Below are positions 1 to 8,252 of a stretch of 48,609 nucleotides of DNA, one piece after another. Below the pieces are notes generated by a model that worked only from the letters and a program-made list of their open reading frames with translations, was not told the origin of the DNA and ran no database searches. A program made the position numbers and the translations under genes. Origin of the DNA: JAHFKM01 sp035655455 (GTDB lineage Archaea; Nanobdellota; Nanobdellia; SCGC-AAA011-G17; GW2011-AR18). The first letter of the stretch is position 1. Each line of letters starts with the position of its first letter. Where the stretch lies: positions 1 through 48,609 of the forward strand of contig DASRUL010000006.1 of the NCBI GenBank assembly GCA_035655455.1, given 5' to 3'.

Positions 1-662
1 GGGTCTTGAAAGTATTGTCTGTGATCTTCCATCTCCATAACTCCTTCATCAGGAATTGCATAAAATACTCTGTAAACACTATCCATTCCTCCATCACATT
101 TTATCCATCGCTTTGCAAGCATCCATGAGTCTGTTGTCCACATTCTTACTTCTTCATCAAGGTTGGGCTGGTACCTCGTATCAATAATAGCAACGCCATT
201 ATTAGTAAGATGGTCCGAAAATCCTCTAAGCGTTTTCCTAAATCCTTCTTCTGTATCAATGTAGTTAATTGCGCCATACATAGTACTTATTCCATGTACC
301 TTTCCATCCAAGGGAAAATTTCTCATATCTCCTTGAATTATTGTTACACCAGGATTTCTTTTTCTGGCAACATCTACCATTTGTTGTCTCAGATCAAAAC
401 CCGATACCTCAAATCCTCTGTCTCTTAGAAGTTTTAAATGAATTCCTGTCCCGCAACCTGCATCTATGTATGTTTTTCCTCCAGATGTTTCATTGATGAT
501 TTGCGCGATAAATTCGGCTTCCTTAAGATATCTTTCTCTTTGTTTTCCATAATAGTACATTCTATCAATTATACTAGCATGTTCTGTAACCATCTTGTAG
601 TCTCCTACAGGATCGTAGATTTTAGCGTCTCTTAATCTATCTCTGAAGTTTTCATTTCCCAT
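1..662 (-). CDS. class I SAM-dependent methyltransferase, 3' end cut by window edge
   Basis: Reading the minus strand from the ATG at 662 gives an uninterrupted frame of 220 codons that runs off the window, so the C-terminus is missing. The N-terminus has Tyr-rich helices followed by the SAM-binding motif I YIDAGCGTG at residues 65-73, then an acidic strand end (GFDLRQQM) and the GDMRNFPL segment that usually forms motif II/III. This is the Rossmann methyltransferase fold; the substrate cannot be told. A TATA-like run (TTTAAAAGATAAG) lies about 25 nt upstream at 677-690. The gene is more AT-rich than its neighbours, which fits transfer but is not proof of it. Confidence 0.85.
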   Translation of the reverse strand, partial: MGNENFRDRLRDAKIYDPVGDYKMVTEHASIIDRMYYYGKQRERYLKEAEFIAQIINETSGGKTYIDAGCGTGIHLKLLRDRGFEVSGFDLRQQMVDVARKRNPGVTIIQGDMRNFPLDGKVHGISTMYGAINYIDTEEGFRKTLRGFSDHLTNNGVAIIDTRYQPNLDEEVRMWTTDSWMLAKRWIKCDGGMDSVYRVFYAIPDEGVMEMEDHRQYFQD

Positions 663-814
663 AGATTTTATGTAACGTTCTTATCTTTTAAATCTTTCTA
701 ATTTTATCACTCTAAAGTTAACAAAATATTTAGAATATTAACTCCCTTTAACGTTACAATGTAGCCTTCCCGAAAATATTATAAGGCAAGAGTATCCTCT
801 CTCAAAAGAGGACT

Positions 815-1099
815 ATGGCAGAACTACTTACACTCTTGGATGTCACTATCCTCGCAGTCAGCACACTTTTTGTCCTGCTCAGCATCTTTAGCATTCTCTC
901 AGGAAAGAATTCTAAAAACTTCAAAACAAGACTGCCTTTCTACACGCTCCTGCTCTTCCTCGTGTTCAAGGCCTTAGACATCCTCAGCCAAGGGAAGAGC
1001 TCCTTAAAAGTTTTCGCAAACATCCTCTTCCTCGCAGGAATGATTGGACTCTGGCTTCTCATAAAAAACAACGGTGAATTATGGACAAGAAAAACGTGA
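815..1099 (+). CDS. small integral membrane protein, unknown
   Basis: The 94-residue product has about three hydrophobic segments (residues 8-28, 40-60 and 67-84) and a short polar tail, so it should be a small membrane protein. A TATA-like element (ATATTATAAGG) at 776-786 lies about 30 nt before the ATG, which supports the start and a nearly leaderless transcript. Its 3' end overlaps the next gene by 19 nt, so the two probably form one transcript. I do not recognise the family. Confidence 0.65.
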   Translation: MAELLTLLDVTILAVSTLFVLLSIFSILSGKNSKNFKTRLPFYTLLLFLVFKALDILSQGKSSLKVFANILFLAGMIGLWLLIKNNGELWTRKT

Positions 1100-1371
1100 A
1101 AGACCAGAGGGCGTTTGTGAAGCAACTTACGCTCAGACACAAGCGCGAAAATATTGTTCTTGCAAAACTCAAACATACACTCACTCTTCTCAGCCAAAAA
1201 CTGACAAGTCCCCTCAGCCCCCAAAGTAAGAAATATCATGTAGAATACCTTCCCTCTTCAGACAGCGAGTTTCCAGAGCCTGAAAAGCAACACTTTCAAT
1301 CTAGAGGGAGACTTGTCCATCATTCAAAAAAAGAAATGATCGAACAATTGAAGGAAGCACACCGCCTCTAA
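1081..1371 (+). CDS. hypothetical basic protein
   Basis: This is a 96-residue soluble, charged protein rich in Lys, His and Gln, with no recognised motif. It starts inside the preceding membrane-protein gene; a GGTGA ribosome-binding site at 1073-1077 sits 3 nt before the ATG, a strong sign that the start is real and translation is coupled. The N-terminal half looks helical (KQLTLRHKRENIVLAKLKHT) and the middle is Pro/Ser-rich. Function unknown. Confidence 0.6.
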   Translation: MDKKNVKDQRAFVKQLTLRHKRENIVLAKLKHTLTLLSQKLTSPLSPQSKKYHVEYLPSSDSEFPEPEKQHFQSRGRLVHHSKKEMIEQLKEAHRL

Positions 1372-1444
1372 TTGTTACTACTAAAAGATGATTACTACAG
1401 AAAACTTTATAAAGACAAACCACTCCACTTTTTCACGAAGGAAC

Positions 1445-3229
1445 ATGAATGATTTACCAAAAGAAGCAAAAGAGAAACTCGACGCGATGAAGGAAAAGCT
1501 GGATAAGTTCTCTAAAACCGTCACCAAAGAAAACAAAGAAATCATCGGCATCGCACTCTTACCACCAACAAAAATCAACCCAGAAGAAAAACTTCCCGAA
1601 GAAGAACTCAAAAAAATAAAGAACGCGATCAATATCATGGTCCTCGTCAACCTCATAGACGTCAAAAACTGGTTTGACGTCAGAGAGGCACTCACAAAGA
1701 AGGTTATCAAAAAAGCTACAGAGATTGATCAGAACTTGAATATTCAAGTGATGGACATCTACGACATCAGAGAAAGCTGTTTTGACGGCAAGACAGAAAT
1801 CCTCGCATTAATCGCAGCCTCAGCACCAATCTACGACCCAAAAGACCTTCTCGGCGCGCTCAAAATCGCAGAAGTGCACAAAAATATGGTCCTGAAGAAG
1901 TTCGAAAAATACATCGTCAGCTACGTCGCTGTAGGAAGCCTGTTCAGAGGCGACGCAAAACCCAATGACATCGACGTTGCCGTGGTTGTCGATGACACTG
2001 ACGTGAAAAAGATGACACGCGCAGAACTTAAAGACAAGCTCGGCGCCATCGTCCGCTCCTTGGGATATGACGCTTCCAAAGCAACAGGCGTAGAAAAAGC
2101 CTTCCACATCCAAACCTACATTTTAACAGACTTCTGGGACTCAATCAAAGACGCGCATCCAGTCATTTACACCTTCCTCAGAGACGGCGTACCGATTTAT
2201 GACAGGGGCGTCTTCATGCCCTGGAAACTCCTCCTCAAAATGGGCCGTATCAAACCAAGCCCAGAAGCCATCGACATGCAAATGGACATCGGAGAAAAAC
2301 TCATCCAACGCACCAAGGGAAAATTGCTAAGCGTTGTAGGCGAAGACTTATACTACGCAATTCTGAACCCAGCACAAGCGGCCCTCATGCTGTACGGCAT
2401 CGCACCACCCACCCCAAAAGAAACCATCCAACTTATGGAAGAGATCTTCGTCAAAAAAGAAAAATTACTCGAAAAAAAATACGTCGACATCCTAGACAAA
2501 ATCAGAGACTACTACAAAGATATCGAACATGGAGACGTGAAAGAAGTCTCAGGCAATGATGTTGACAAGCTGCTCAAAGACGCTGAAGACTACTTGAAAA
2601 GAATCAAAAAACTGTTCGACCAAATCCAAGCACGAAGAGACAAAGAAAGCGTCGAAGAAATGCACCAATCCTGCCTCAACGTGACAGAAGAAGTCCTGAA
2701 AATCCATAACATTCCCGTGAAGAACAGAACATACATTGAATCACTTTTCAAAAAAGAAATCCTCGCGAAAAAACACCTCCCAGAAAAACTCGGAGATTCC
2801 TTGAAGACGATCGTAGAAACCAAAGAAAAATACGGGAAGAAGAAAATTCCAAGCCCAGAACTAGAAAAAATCAGAAAAGAAGCGCGCGCCTACATCAAAA
2901 CACTTCTTGAATACGTGCAGCGAAAAAGAGGCTACGAATTCGAACGAGCAAAGTTGCGCTTCAAATACGGAGACAAATACGGAGAAGCAATCCTCCTCGA
3001 CAAAGTCGCGTTCTTAGTGGACGACATTGACGCTGAAGAAAAACAAGTACAGAAAGCCATCTTGAACACAGACGGCAGCCTCGGCACAAAACAAAAAAGC
3101 TCGTTGGAAGAAATGGAAAAAGAACTCGCTAGCATAGCACTTCCCACAAAAGTCTTCATCAAAGAAAAAATCTTCGAAGACCTCAGAAGTATCTACGGAA
3201 AAGACATTGAGATCTTGATAAATTATTAA
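1445..3229 (+). CDS. large nucleotidyltransferase-domain protein
   Basis: The product has 594 residues. Residues 163-180 hold the polymerase-beta-fold nucleotidyltransferase signature GSLFRGDAKPNDIDVAVV, with the Gly-Ser pair (164-165) and the DxD metal residues D175 and D177. The rest is long, charged and helical, without the tRNA-binding landmarks of an archaeal CCA enzyme, so I call only the catalytic domain. An upstream in-frame ATG at 1388 exists, but a TATA box (ACTTTATAAAG, about 1403-1413) lies between the two and fits transcription starting just before the ATG at 1445. Substrate unknown; alternatives are RNA end-modification or protein AMPylation. Confidence 0.75.
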   Translation: MNDLPKEAKEKLDAMKEKLDKFSKTVTKENKEIIGIALLPPTKINPEEKLPEEELKKIKNAINIMVLVNLIDVKNWFDVREALTKKVIKKATEIDQNLNIQVMDIYDIRESCFDGKTEILALIAASAPIYDPKDLLGALKIAEVHKNMVLKKFEKYIVSYVAVGSLFRGDAKPNDIDVAVVVDDTDVKKMTRAELKDKLGAIVRSLGYDASKATGVEKAFHIQTYILTDFWDSIKDAHPVIYTFLRDGVPIYDRGVFMPWKLLLKMGRIKPSPEAIDMQMDIGEKLIQRTKGKLLSVVGEDLYYAILNPAQAALMLYGIAPPTPKETIQLMEEIFVKKEKLLEKKYVDILDKIRDYYKDIEHGDVKEVSGNDVDKLLKDAEDYLKRIKKLFDQIQARRDKESVEEMHQSCLNVTEEVLKIHNIPVKNRTYIESLFKKEILAKKHLPEKLGDSLKTIVETKEKYGKKKIPSPELEKIRKEARAYIKTLLEYVQRKRGYEFERAKLRFKYGDKYGEAILLDKVAFLVDDIDAEEKQVQKAILNTDGSLGTKQKSSLEEMEKELASIALPTKVFIKEKIFEDLRSIYGKDIEILINY

Positions 3230-3272
3230 TTTCAAACACAACATTTATATAAATCCTTCCCTAAAAAATTTC

Positions 3273-3527
3273 GTGAAAAAAAGACACAAGCAGAAAAAAA
3301 TCATCCTGTACACCACACCCACCTGCACTTTCTGCCACATGGTCAAACAACTCTTAAAAGAGGAGCATGTCCCTTTTGAAGAAGTTGACGTCTCCACAAA
3401 CAAGAAAGCACTCGGAGAGATGGTGCGCAAGTCTGGGCAGGTGAGCGTCCCCGTGTTAGACGTGAACGGCACGATTATCGTCGGCTTTGACAGAGAAGCA
3501 CTCAAGCGCGCCATTAGCAAGGTTTAA
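3273..3527 (+). CDS. glutaredoxin/thioredoxin-fold protein
   Basis: An 84-residue, single-domain glutaredoxin. The redox-active CxxC is C18-T-F-C21 after the first beta strand (KIILYTTPT). The cis-Pro segment SVPVLDV and a C-terminal GFDREALKRAI helix complete the NrdH/glutaredoxin pattern. It should catalyse thiol-disulfide exchange in the cytoplasm. Translation begins with GTG; a TATA box (ATTTATATAAA) at 3242-3252 lies about 25 nt upstream. Its downstream neighbours carry Cys clusters and an Fe-S assembly domain, so a role in Fe-S or redox maintenance is a reasonable inference. Confidence 0.88.
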   Translation: MKKRHKQKKIILYTTPTCTFCHMVKQLLKEEHVPFEEVDVSTNKKALGEMVRKSGQVSVPVLDVNGTIIVGFDREALKRAISKV

Positions 3528-3560
3528 ATTCTTTCATCGCTCTCCAGAACGCAGGAAACA

Positions 3561-3752
3561 ATGGCTGATTACTCACTCTACAAACCACTAAATAACACCG
3601 TCCAAGGATACGCAGCAAACACACAGCACGGACAACACCAGAACGCTATATCCTACACAACCAGCGCGTCCCAACAACCCAGAATAGTCGGCAGCCGCTG
3701 CCCAACAGAAGGAAAATGCCGGGTGTGCACGCGCCTATGCATGATGGAATAA
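3561..3752 (+). CDS. 63-residue protein with a C-terminal four-cysteine cluster
   Basis: The first 45 residues are polar and low in complexity (Gln, Asn, Ser, Tyr). The last 17 carry four cysteines, C47, C53, C56 and C60, spaced CX5CX2CX3C, which could hold zinc or an Fe-S cluster. The stop codon is 2 nt before the start of the DUF1858-HesB gene, so the two are almost certainly cotranscribed. I do not recognise the family. The disordered head and metal-binding tail next to Fe-S machinery suggest a cluster carrier or sensor, as inference only. Confidence 0.6.
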   Translation: MADYSLYKPLNNTVQGYAANTQHGQHQNAISYTTSASQQPRIVGSRCPTEGKCRVCTRLCMME

Positions 3753-3754
3753 GC

Positions 3755-4321
3755 ATGATCACAAAAGAAATGATCATTGGAGAAGTCGTAGAAAAATATC
3801 CGGGAGCATCAGGCCTCATGGCGAATTTCGGGTTGCATTGCTTTGGCTGTCACGCGAATCCCTACGAAACAATCGAAGATGGCGTCATAAGCCATGGGTT
3901 TTCTGAAACAGAACTCAACACCTTACTCATAGAATTAAACACCCTCGCAGAACAATCCAAGAAGAACACCATCAACCAAGAACACTCCCAAGAAAAAATA
4001 GTTTCGTTGACAGAAAACGCAGCTGCAGAAGTGAAGAACATGCTGAAAATGCAGGGAAGAGAAGGATTCGGCTTAACAATAAACGTGAAATCCGGCGGGT
4101 GCGCAGGCTTCATGTATGAGATCAACTTCGCGAAGGAACCGTCCGCCAGGGATATTGTCGTTGAAGATCAGGGGTTGAAGCTGTTTGTTGATCCTGAAGC
4201 TGTTGAATTTGTGAGGGGTGCTCAAGTTGAGTATGTTGCTGGTTTGATGAATGCTGGTTTTAAGGTTGTGAATCCGAATGAGAAGAAAGCCTGTGGGTGT
4301 GGAAGTTCTATTGGGTTTTGA
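3755..4321 (+). CDS. DUF1858 domain fused to A-type (HesB/IscA-like) Fe-S carrier
   Basis: The 188-residue protein has two parts. Residues 1-60 resemble DUF1858 (redox-disulfide domain, conserved HCFGCHANPYETIE). Residues about 80-188 are an A-type Fe-S scaffold/carrier with the canonical cysteine of SGGCAGFMYEINF and the C-terminal CGCGSS pair, so the three cluster ligands are present. It should accept and pass on Fe-S clusters. I chose the ATG at 3755, 2 nt after the upstream stop; in-frame ATGs at 3716 and 3737 would add residues that are not domain-like. Codon style changes from A/C-rich to G/T-rich around 4140 within the intact frame. Confidence 0.85.
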   Translation: MITKEMIIGEVVEKYPGASGLMANFGLHCFGCHANPYETIEDGVISHGFSETELNTLLIELNTLAEQSKKNTINQEHSQEKIVSLTENAAAEVKNMLKMQGREGFGLTINVKSGGCAGFMYEINFAKEPSARDIVVEDQGLKLFVDPEAVEFVRGAQVEYVAGLMNAGFKVVNPNEKKACGCGSSIGF

Positions 4322-4338
4322 TCTTCTTTTGAAAAAGT

Positions 4339-5346
4339 TCAGAAAGGGTTTATTTCGAAAAGTCGGAGCGCTTCTGGATATTTAGTTTCAATAGGTATAG
4401 TAAAATCATTTTTTTCCAAGTCATAGAGTTTTCCTTGGCTGAGAACTCTGTGCCAGAAGGTAGGGTCCATACTTGATGCTATGGCTTCTTCTCTCCAGGA
4501 AGAAAATTCTTCAAAGTTTCGTGCAGCACATTCTTCAATTTCCGCTTCATCTTTGATCAAGAAGCGGTAGCCCTCTGCTTTTTTGCGTGCTGCTCTCCTG
4601 TCGTCGAGGAGTCCAGTATGCATGGCGTGAATGTCAAAGACATTTGCAACACCATTGATGTCGAGGCAAGCTGTAATGTCGAAGCCATCTTCTTCTGTGT
4701 ATCTGGTCCATTGTTTGATCTTGTCTTGGGAAACTTTTCCTGCGTGAAGAGGGGCTATTCTTTCGCTTACGATTCGAACGACGGTTTGGTCTTTGGGCAA
4801 ATGATCTCCGTAACCGAGTCGTCGGAGGATGTCGTAAGCGTTAAATCTTGTTGTTTTAGGATCGCCTGCAGTAAGATCGGGGATGGGTTTTGAGCGTTCT
4901 TCAAAGTATATTGATCGTTCGAAAGAAGAGAGTAGGTCTCCTTGGTGGAGGATAAGGAGGTCAATGTCTCTTGGATGGTCTGAAGAGAGTGTTGATCCAT
5001 AGAGCAGGACGTCTTCTACTTGGCATCTGGACCATGAGCGGGTGAGGATGGCTCTTGCGCTGTCGCGGGCGATATCTAAGAAATTCGCGGTTGGTTCGAT
5101 CCAGGTTTTGATGAATATCCATGCCGCGAGAACGGGAGTAGCGTAGTTCTGATTGATAAGATAATGGCCTTCCTGTGAATGGAGCTTGGTGATGATGCCT
5201 TGTTGGGCGAGTTGTTCAAGGGATCTCTTAACTTGCGTTGTCCTGTATCCTGTTGTTGTTGCAAGCTCCTCAGGAGTAGCTCTCTCTCCAAGGGCTAATC
5301 GGTGAAGAATGCTGAGTTTCCGAAGGATAGCTTGATCGTGAAACAT
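4339..5346 (-). CDS. winged-helix protein with nucleotidyltransferase domain
   Basis: The 335-residue protein begins with a winged-helix DNA-binding domain (about residues 8-65: TPEELATTTGYRTTQVKRSL, then a wing). Residues 111-132 contain a nucleotidyltransferase signature, VLLYGSTLSSDHPRDIDLLI, with G117-S118 and D127/D129. The C-terminal third is unassigned. Such HTH-NTase fusions suggest a self-regulated enzyme or a MNT-type antitoxin-like factor, but no HEPN partner is adjacent. A TATA-like TTTAAATAGA lies about 25 nt upstream. The gene is convergent with the HesB gene, with 17 nt between their ends. Confidence 0.75.
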   Translation of the reverse strand: MFHDQAILRKLSILHRLALGERATPEELATTTGYRTTQVKRSLEQLAQQGIITKLHSQEGHYLINQNYATPVLAAWIFIKTWIEPTANFLDIARDSARAILTRSWSRCQVEDVLLYGSTLSSDHPRDIDLLILHQGDLLSSFERSIYFEERSKPIPDLTAGDPKTTRFNAYDILRRLGYGDHLPKDQTVVRIVSERIAPLHAGKVSQDKIKQWTRYTEEDGFDITACLDINGVANVFDIHAMHTGLLDDRRAARKKAEGYRFLIKDEAEIEECAARNFEEFSSWREEAIASSMDPTFWHRVLSQGKLYDLEKNDFTIPIETKYPEALRLFEINPF

Positions 5347-5438
5347 AGTTTTTGGTGGCGTTTGATTCTATTTAAAGATATTCTTTTGAAACTACTTTCG
5401 AATGAGTTTTTTAGAATGGTTGGAGTTCGTTAAAATTT

Positions 5439-6035
5439 TTATTCTTCGTATCTTCGCGTAACGTCATTCCAGTTGATGATTTTCATGAAGTTGTCTACCC
5501 ATTCTGGTCGTTTGTTTTGGTATTTCAGGTAGTAGGCGTGTTCCCAGACGTCGCAGACGAGGAGGGGTTGTAATCCTGGCACCCAGATTTTTTGGTGGTT
5601 TTCTACTGCGAAGATGTGGAGTCTTCCTGTGGAGTCTTTTGCGAGGGCGCCCCATCCTGATCCCTCAACTGCGATGGTTGCTGCTTTGAAGTGGGCAACA
5701 AATTTGTCCCAGGAGCCGAAGGAATCTTCGATCGCTTGGAGGAGCGTTCCTTCTGCTTTGTTGTTTTCTTTGCCTGGTCTCATGTTTTCCCAGAACATGG
5801 TATGGAACCAGTGTCCTGCGCCGTGGAAGGCCATTTCTCGTTCCCAGTGTTTGATAGTTTCAAAGTTGCCTGTTTCTCGGGATTCTTTGAGTTTGGCCAT
5901 GGCTGTATTAAGTCCTTTGACATAGGCCGCATGGTGTTTGTCGTGATGGATTCTGAGGGTTTGTTCGTCGTAGTAGGGTTCTAGGGCGTTGTAGGGATAG
6001 GGGAGTTCCGGCAGGATGAATTCTTCATGGGCCAT
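5439..6035 (-). CDS. sod: Fe/Mn superoxide dismutase
   Basis: This 198-residue protein matches the iron/manganese superoxide dismutase family along its whole length and converts superoxide to peroxide and oxygen in the cytoplasm. The four metal ligands are visible: H30 (LRIHHDKHH), H78 (GHWFHTMFW), D162 and H166 (CDVWEHAYY). At the position where Mn enzymes usually have Gln after Asn there is His (VENHQK), a feature I associate with archaeal Fe or cambialistic enzymes, so metal preference is open. A palindromic TATA (CTATATATAG) sits near 6064-6073, about 30 nt before the ATG. It implies contact with oxygen. Confidence 0.96.
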   Translation of the reverse strand: MAHEEFILPELPYPYNALEPYYDEQTLRIHHDKHHAAYVKGLNTAMAKLKESRETGNFETIKHWEREMAFHGAGHWFHTMFWENMRPGKENNKAEGTLLQAIEDSFGSWDKFVAHFKAATIAVEGSGWGALAKDSTGRLHIFAVENHQKIWVPGLQPLLVCDVWEHAYYLKYQNKRPEWVDNFMKIINWNDVTRRYEE

Positions 6036-6139
6036 TAGTTGTGCAGGTGTTTCTCTTTCAGACTATATATAGATTGTGGGTGTAAACTAAAAAACTCTTG
6101 AAGAAACATTTATATACTTTATATATTCTATATATCTCT

Positions 6140-6640
6140 ATGAAAAGACCTATTTCGGGAAACGTTTTGGTTGGCGACATCCTCGCTGGAAGAAGAGATT
6201 TTCAGAGGATTCAGCTTAGAGGGTTCAATTTTTACGATTCTCCTCGTCTTGTCGATCTTGAGGATTACTTAGCACGTCAGGATTTTGAGCAAAATCCTTT
6301 GTTGTTCGCAGAGGCAGAGATGGAACATGTTTATGCAGTTGGGCTCCTCCTTCCCTATAGCAAGTTCCAGGACGCAAAATTGAGGAACGTGGATTTCTGT
6401 TTTGCTGACCTGAGGTATGCTGATTTTTGGCATGCGGACTTAAGGGAAGTGGATTTTAGAAGCGCGCTTACCGAGGGGGCGTGTTTTGGTGGGACGAGAG
6501 CGTATCGCGTAGTGGGAGTGGAAGAGCTGATAAAAGATCCCCCAAAGGAAGAGTATCATTTTAGAACCGAAGATGTTGAAATAGGCTCACCCGAATATCC
6601 CTTTGTTGATCCAAAGAGGGCTAGAGCGTTCTTTTCATAA
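6140..6640 (+). CDS. pentapeptide-repeat protein
   Basis: The 166-residue protein carries a short run of pentapeptide repeats at about residues 75-115 (FQDAKLRNVDFCFADLRYAD and onward), the A(D/N)LxX pattern that builds a right-handed beta helix. The flanks are globular and charged. A TATA stretch (ATTTATATACTTTATAT) at about 6109-6125 lies 20-30 nt before the ATG; an upstream in-frame ATG at 6098 precedes this promoter and was rejected. Its 3' end overlaps the convergent membrane-protein gene by 6 nt. The function of such short repeat proteins is not known. Confidence 0.75.
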   Translation: MKRPISGNVLVGDILAGRRDFQRIQLRGFNFYDSPRLVDLEDYLARQDFEQNPLLFAEAEMEHVYAVGLLLPYSKFQDAKLRNVDFCFADLRYADFWHADLREVDFRSALTEGACFGGTRAYRVVGVEELIKDPPKEEYHFRTEDVEIGSPEYPFVDPKRARAFFS

Positions 6641-6976
6641 GGATTTTTTTCTAAAGAGTTCAATGAGAAAATAGGTTGCAATAAGAAGAAATACGTGAAC
6701 AATTCCTGAAAGAACAGATTTTGAAGTTAAAGCTCCGGCTTGGACGAGTAATGCGCCGAAAAACGCAGAAGAAAAGATTGAAAGCGCGCCATGATAAGGA
6801 TTCACAAGACCTTTTTTAAAGTAAGAAAGCATAAGCAAAACAACCAAACTTGTCAGACCAATCAAGGAGGCGCGCAACGGATTCACATTTGGATAAAGAT
6901 AAATATACAACGTGTCCACAAGATACTGCATCACAAGCAATCCCAACACTATAAGCAGCGTTTTTTTAGCCTTCAT
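6635..6976 (-). CDS. four-helix integral membrane protein
   Basis: Starting at the ATG at 6976 gives 113 residues with about four hydrophobic segments and a basic start (MKAKKTLLIVLGLLVMQ) and end (ELFRKKSL). The start overlaps the end of the upstream sugar-dehydrogenase gene by 11 nt, the usual sign of translational coupling; an in-frame ATG at 7027 lies deeper in that gene and is less likely. It may assist or anchor the membrane-bound dehydrogenase, which is inference from order alone. Confidence 0.6.
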   Translation of the reverse strand: MKAKKTLLIVLGLLVMQYLVDTLYIYLYPNVNPLRASLIGLTSLVVLLMLSYFKKGLVNPYHGALSIFSSAFFGALLVQAGALTSKSVLSGIVHVFLLIATYFLIELFRKKSL

Positions 6977-8156
6977 AAGAAACAAAATACACCTTTCCCG
7001 CATTATCATCAGACACAAGCAAGCCATCCCTGAAATTTATCATATCCACTGGCCTTCCCCTCACCACAGCACCGTCAAGCCAGCCTGTCGCGAAATCCCT
7101 AAACGACTTTTTTTCCAAATCAACCAAGAAAATCTTGTATCCAGTCGGAGGTTCCCTATTCCACGATCCATGAGACGCGACAAACATCTTCCCACGGTAC
7201 TCCTCAGGAAATTTGTTTCCAGTGTAGACCGCCAATCCCAACACGCCAGAATGCGCAGGCAAATCAACAAGGCTCGGCTCTGTACTTGCGCAAGGATTCT
7301 TTTCTTTTTCAAAACCAGCGTCATGAACTTGCCTTCCATAACAGTACGGCCACCCATAATCCTTTCCCTCCTGAAGAATATTTATCTCATCAGGAGGAAG
7401 ATCATTTCCAAGCTCGTCCCTCCCATTATCAGTAGCATAAATCGTTCCCTCATGCTCAATAAAACCAACAGCATTCCTCAGCCCAGTCGCAAACGGCTTA
7501 CAACTCCTTCCCTCAAGATCACACTGCTGAATCGTACCCCGGCGCTTGTCCTCCTCGATACACACATTACACGATGACCCAATTGAAATAAGCAGTTTGT
7601 CGTTAACAATCTGAATCGTTCTCGTCCAATGAGAACCCTCTGGAAGGTCCACAACTTTCTCCATCGTTGTAAGATCAGGCTTGTTCCCCTTTTCTTTTAT
7701 TCTCATCACCCTATCCTCTTCAGCAATATACACCCAATCCTGATAGAAAGCAATCCCATGAGGATTATTCAAGTTCTCAAGAAAAACGCTCATCGTTTCC
7801 ACTTTCGCATCTTTGTCCTTATCCTCCAAGGCATAAATCTTTCCCTGCTTCGAGACTGTAACAAACACCGTGTCATCCTTCAACGCCAACAAGCGCGCAC
7901 CATTATTCGGACCAGGCGTCGAAACAAGCGATCCTCCAAGGTTGTCAGCGAACGTCTCAATCTTAAACCCCAGAGGCATCCTCACGAAATCCAACCCGCT
8001 TGTGTGAAGCGCAGGCTTCAACGTGAGCTTCTCAGCAACAACCACGAGCACAAACACAAGCACAGCAACAACAAGCACAACCTTTATTATTTTTTTAAAA
8101 AGAATCAAAACCATTATCGCAGCCACACCAAGCATTATCCACACAAGCGGGTCCAC
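6966..8156 (-). CDS. membrane-anchored PQQ-type sugar dehydrogenase-like protein
   Basis: The 396-residue protein has two adjacent N-terminal hydrophobic segments (residues 4-20 and 24-41) followed by an extracellular six-bladed propeller like the glucose/sorbosone dehydrogenases. Recognisable pieces are NPHGIAFYQDWVYIAEEDRV, GLRNAVGF, YGWPYCYG, ASHGSWNREPPTGYK and GRPVDM. Related bacterial enzymes use PQQ to oxidise sugars, but no PQQ synthesis gene is in view, so the substrate and cofactor are unproven. Translation starts with GTG at 8156, after GAGGGTG, and a TATA box (TTATATAATAG) lies about 25 nt upstream. Confidence 0.85.
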   Translation of the reverse strand: MDPLVWIMLGVAAIMVLILFKKIIKVVLVVAVLVFVLVVVAEKLTLKPALHTSGLDFVRMPLGFKIETFADNLGGSLVSTPGPNNGARLLALKDDTVFVTVSKQGKIYALEDKDKDAKVETMSVFLENLNNPHGIAFYQDWVYIAEEDRVMRIKEKGNKPDLTTMEKVVDLPEGSHWTRTIQIVNDKLLISIGSSCNVCIEEDKRRGTIQQCDLEGRSCKPFATGLRNAVGFIEHEGTIYATDNGRDELGNDLPPDEINILQEGKDYGWPYCYGRQVHDAGFEKEKNPCASTEPSLVDLPAHSGVLGLAVYTGNKFPEEYRGKMFVASHGSWNREPPTGYKIFLVDLEKKSFRDFATGWLDGAVVRGRPVDMINFRDGLLVSDDNAGKVYFVSYEG

Positions 8157-8252
8157 ACCACCCTCTTGATCTACTATTATATAAACATGATGAACTTTTC
8201 AAAAACTTTCTACAAAACCTTTAAAAGAGGTATGCTTTTGTTCATCACTTAC

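Noticed and set aside
1381..1747. Minus-strand frames across the nucleotidyltransferase gene
   Set aside because: They are mirror frames of a strongly coding A/C-rich gene and show Phe/Ser-rich composition typical of shadows.
4085..4200. Assembly chimera at the composition switch in the HesB gene
   Set aside because: The frame and the A-type domain, with all three cysteines, run unbroken across the switch, so a misjoin is unlikely, though read mapping was not possible.
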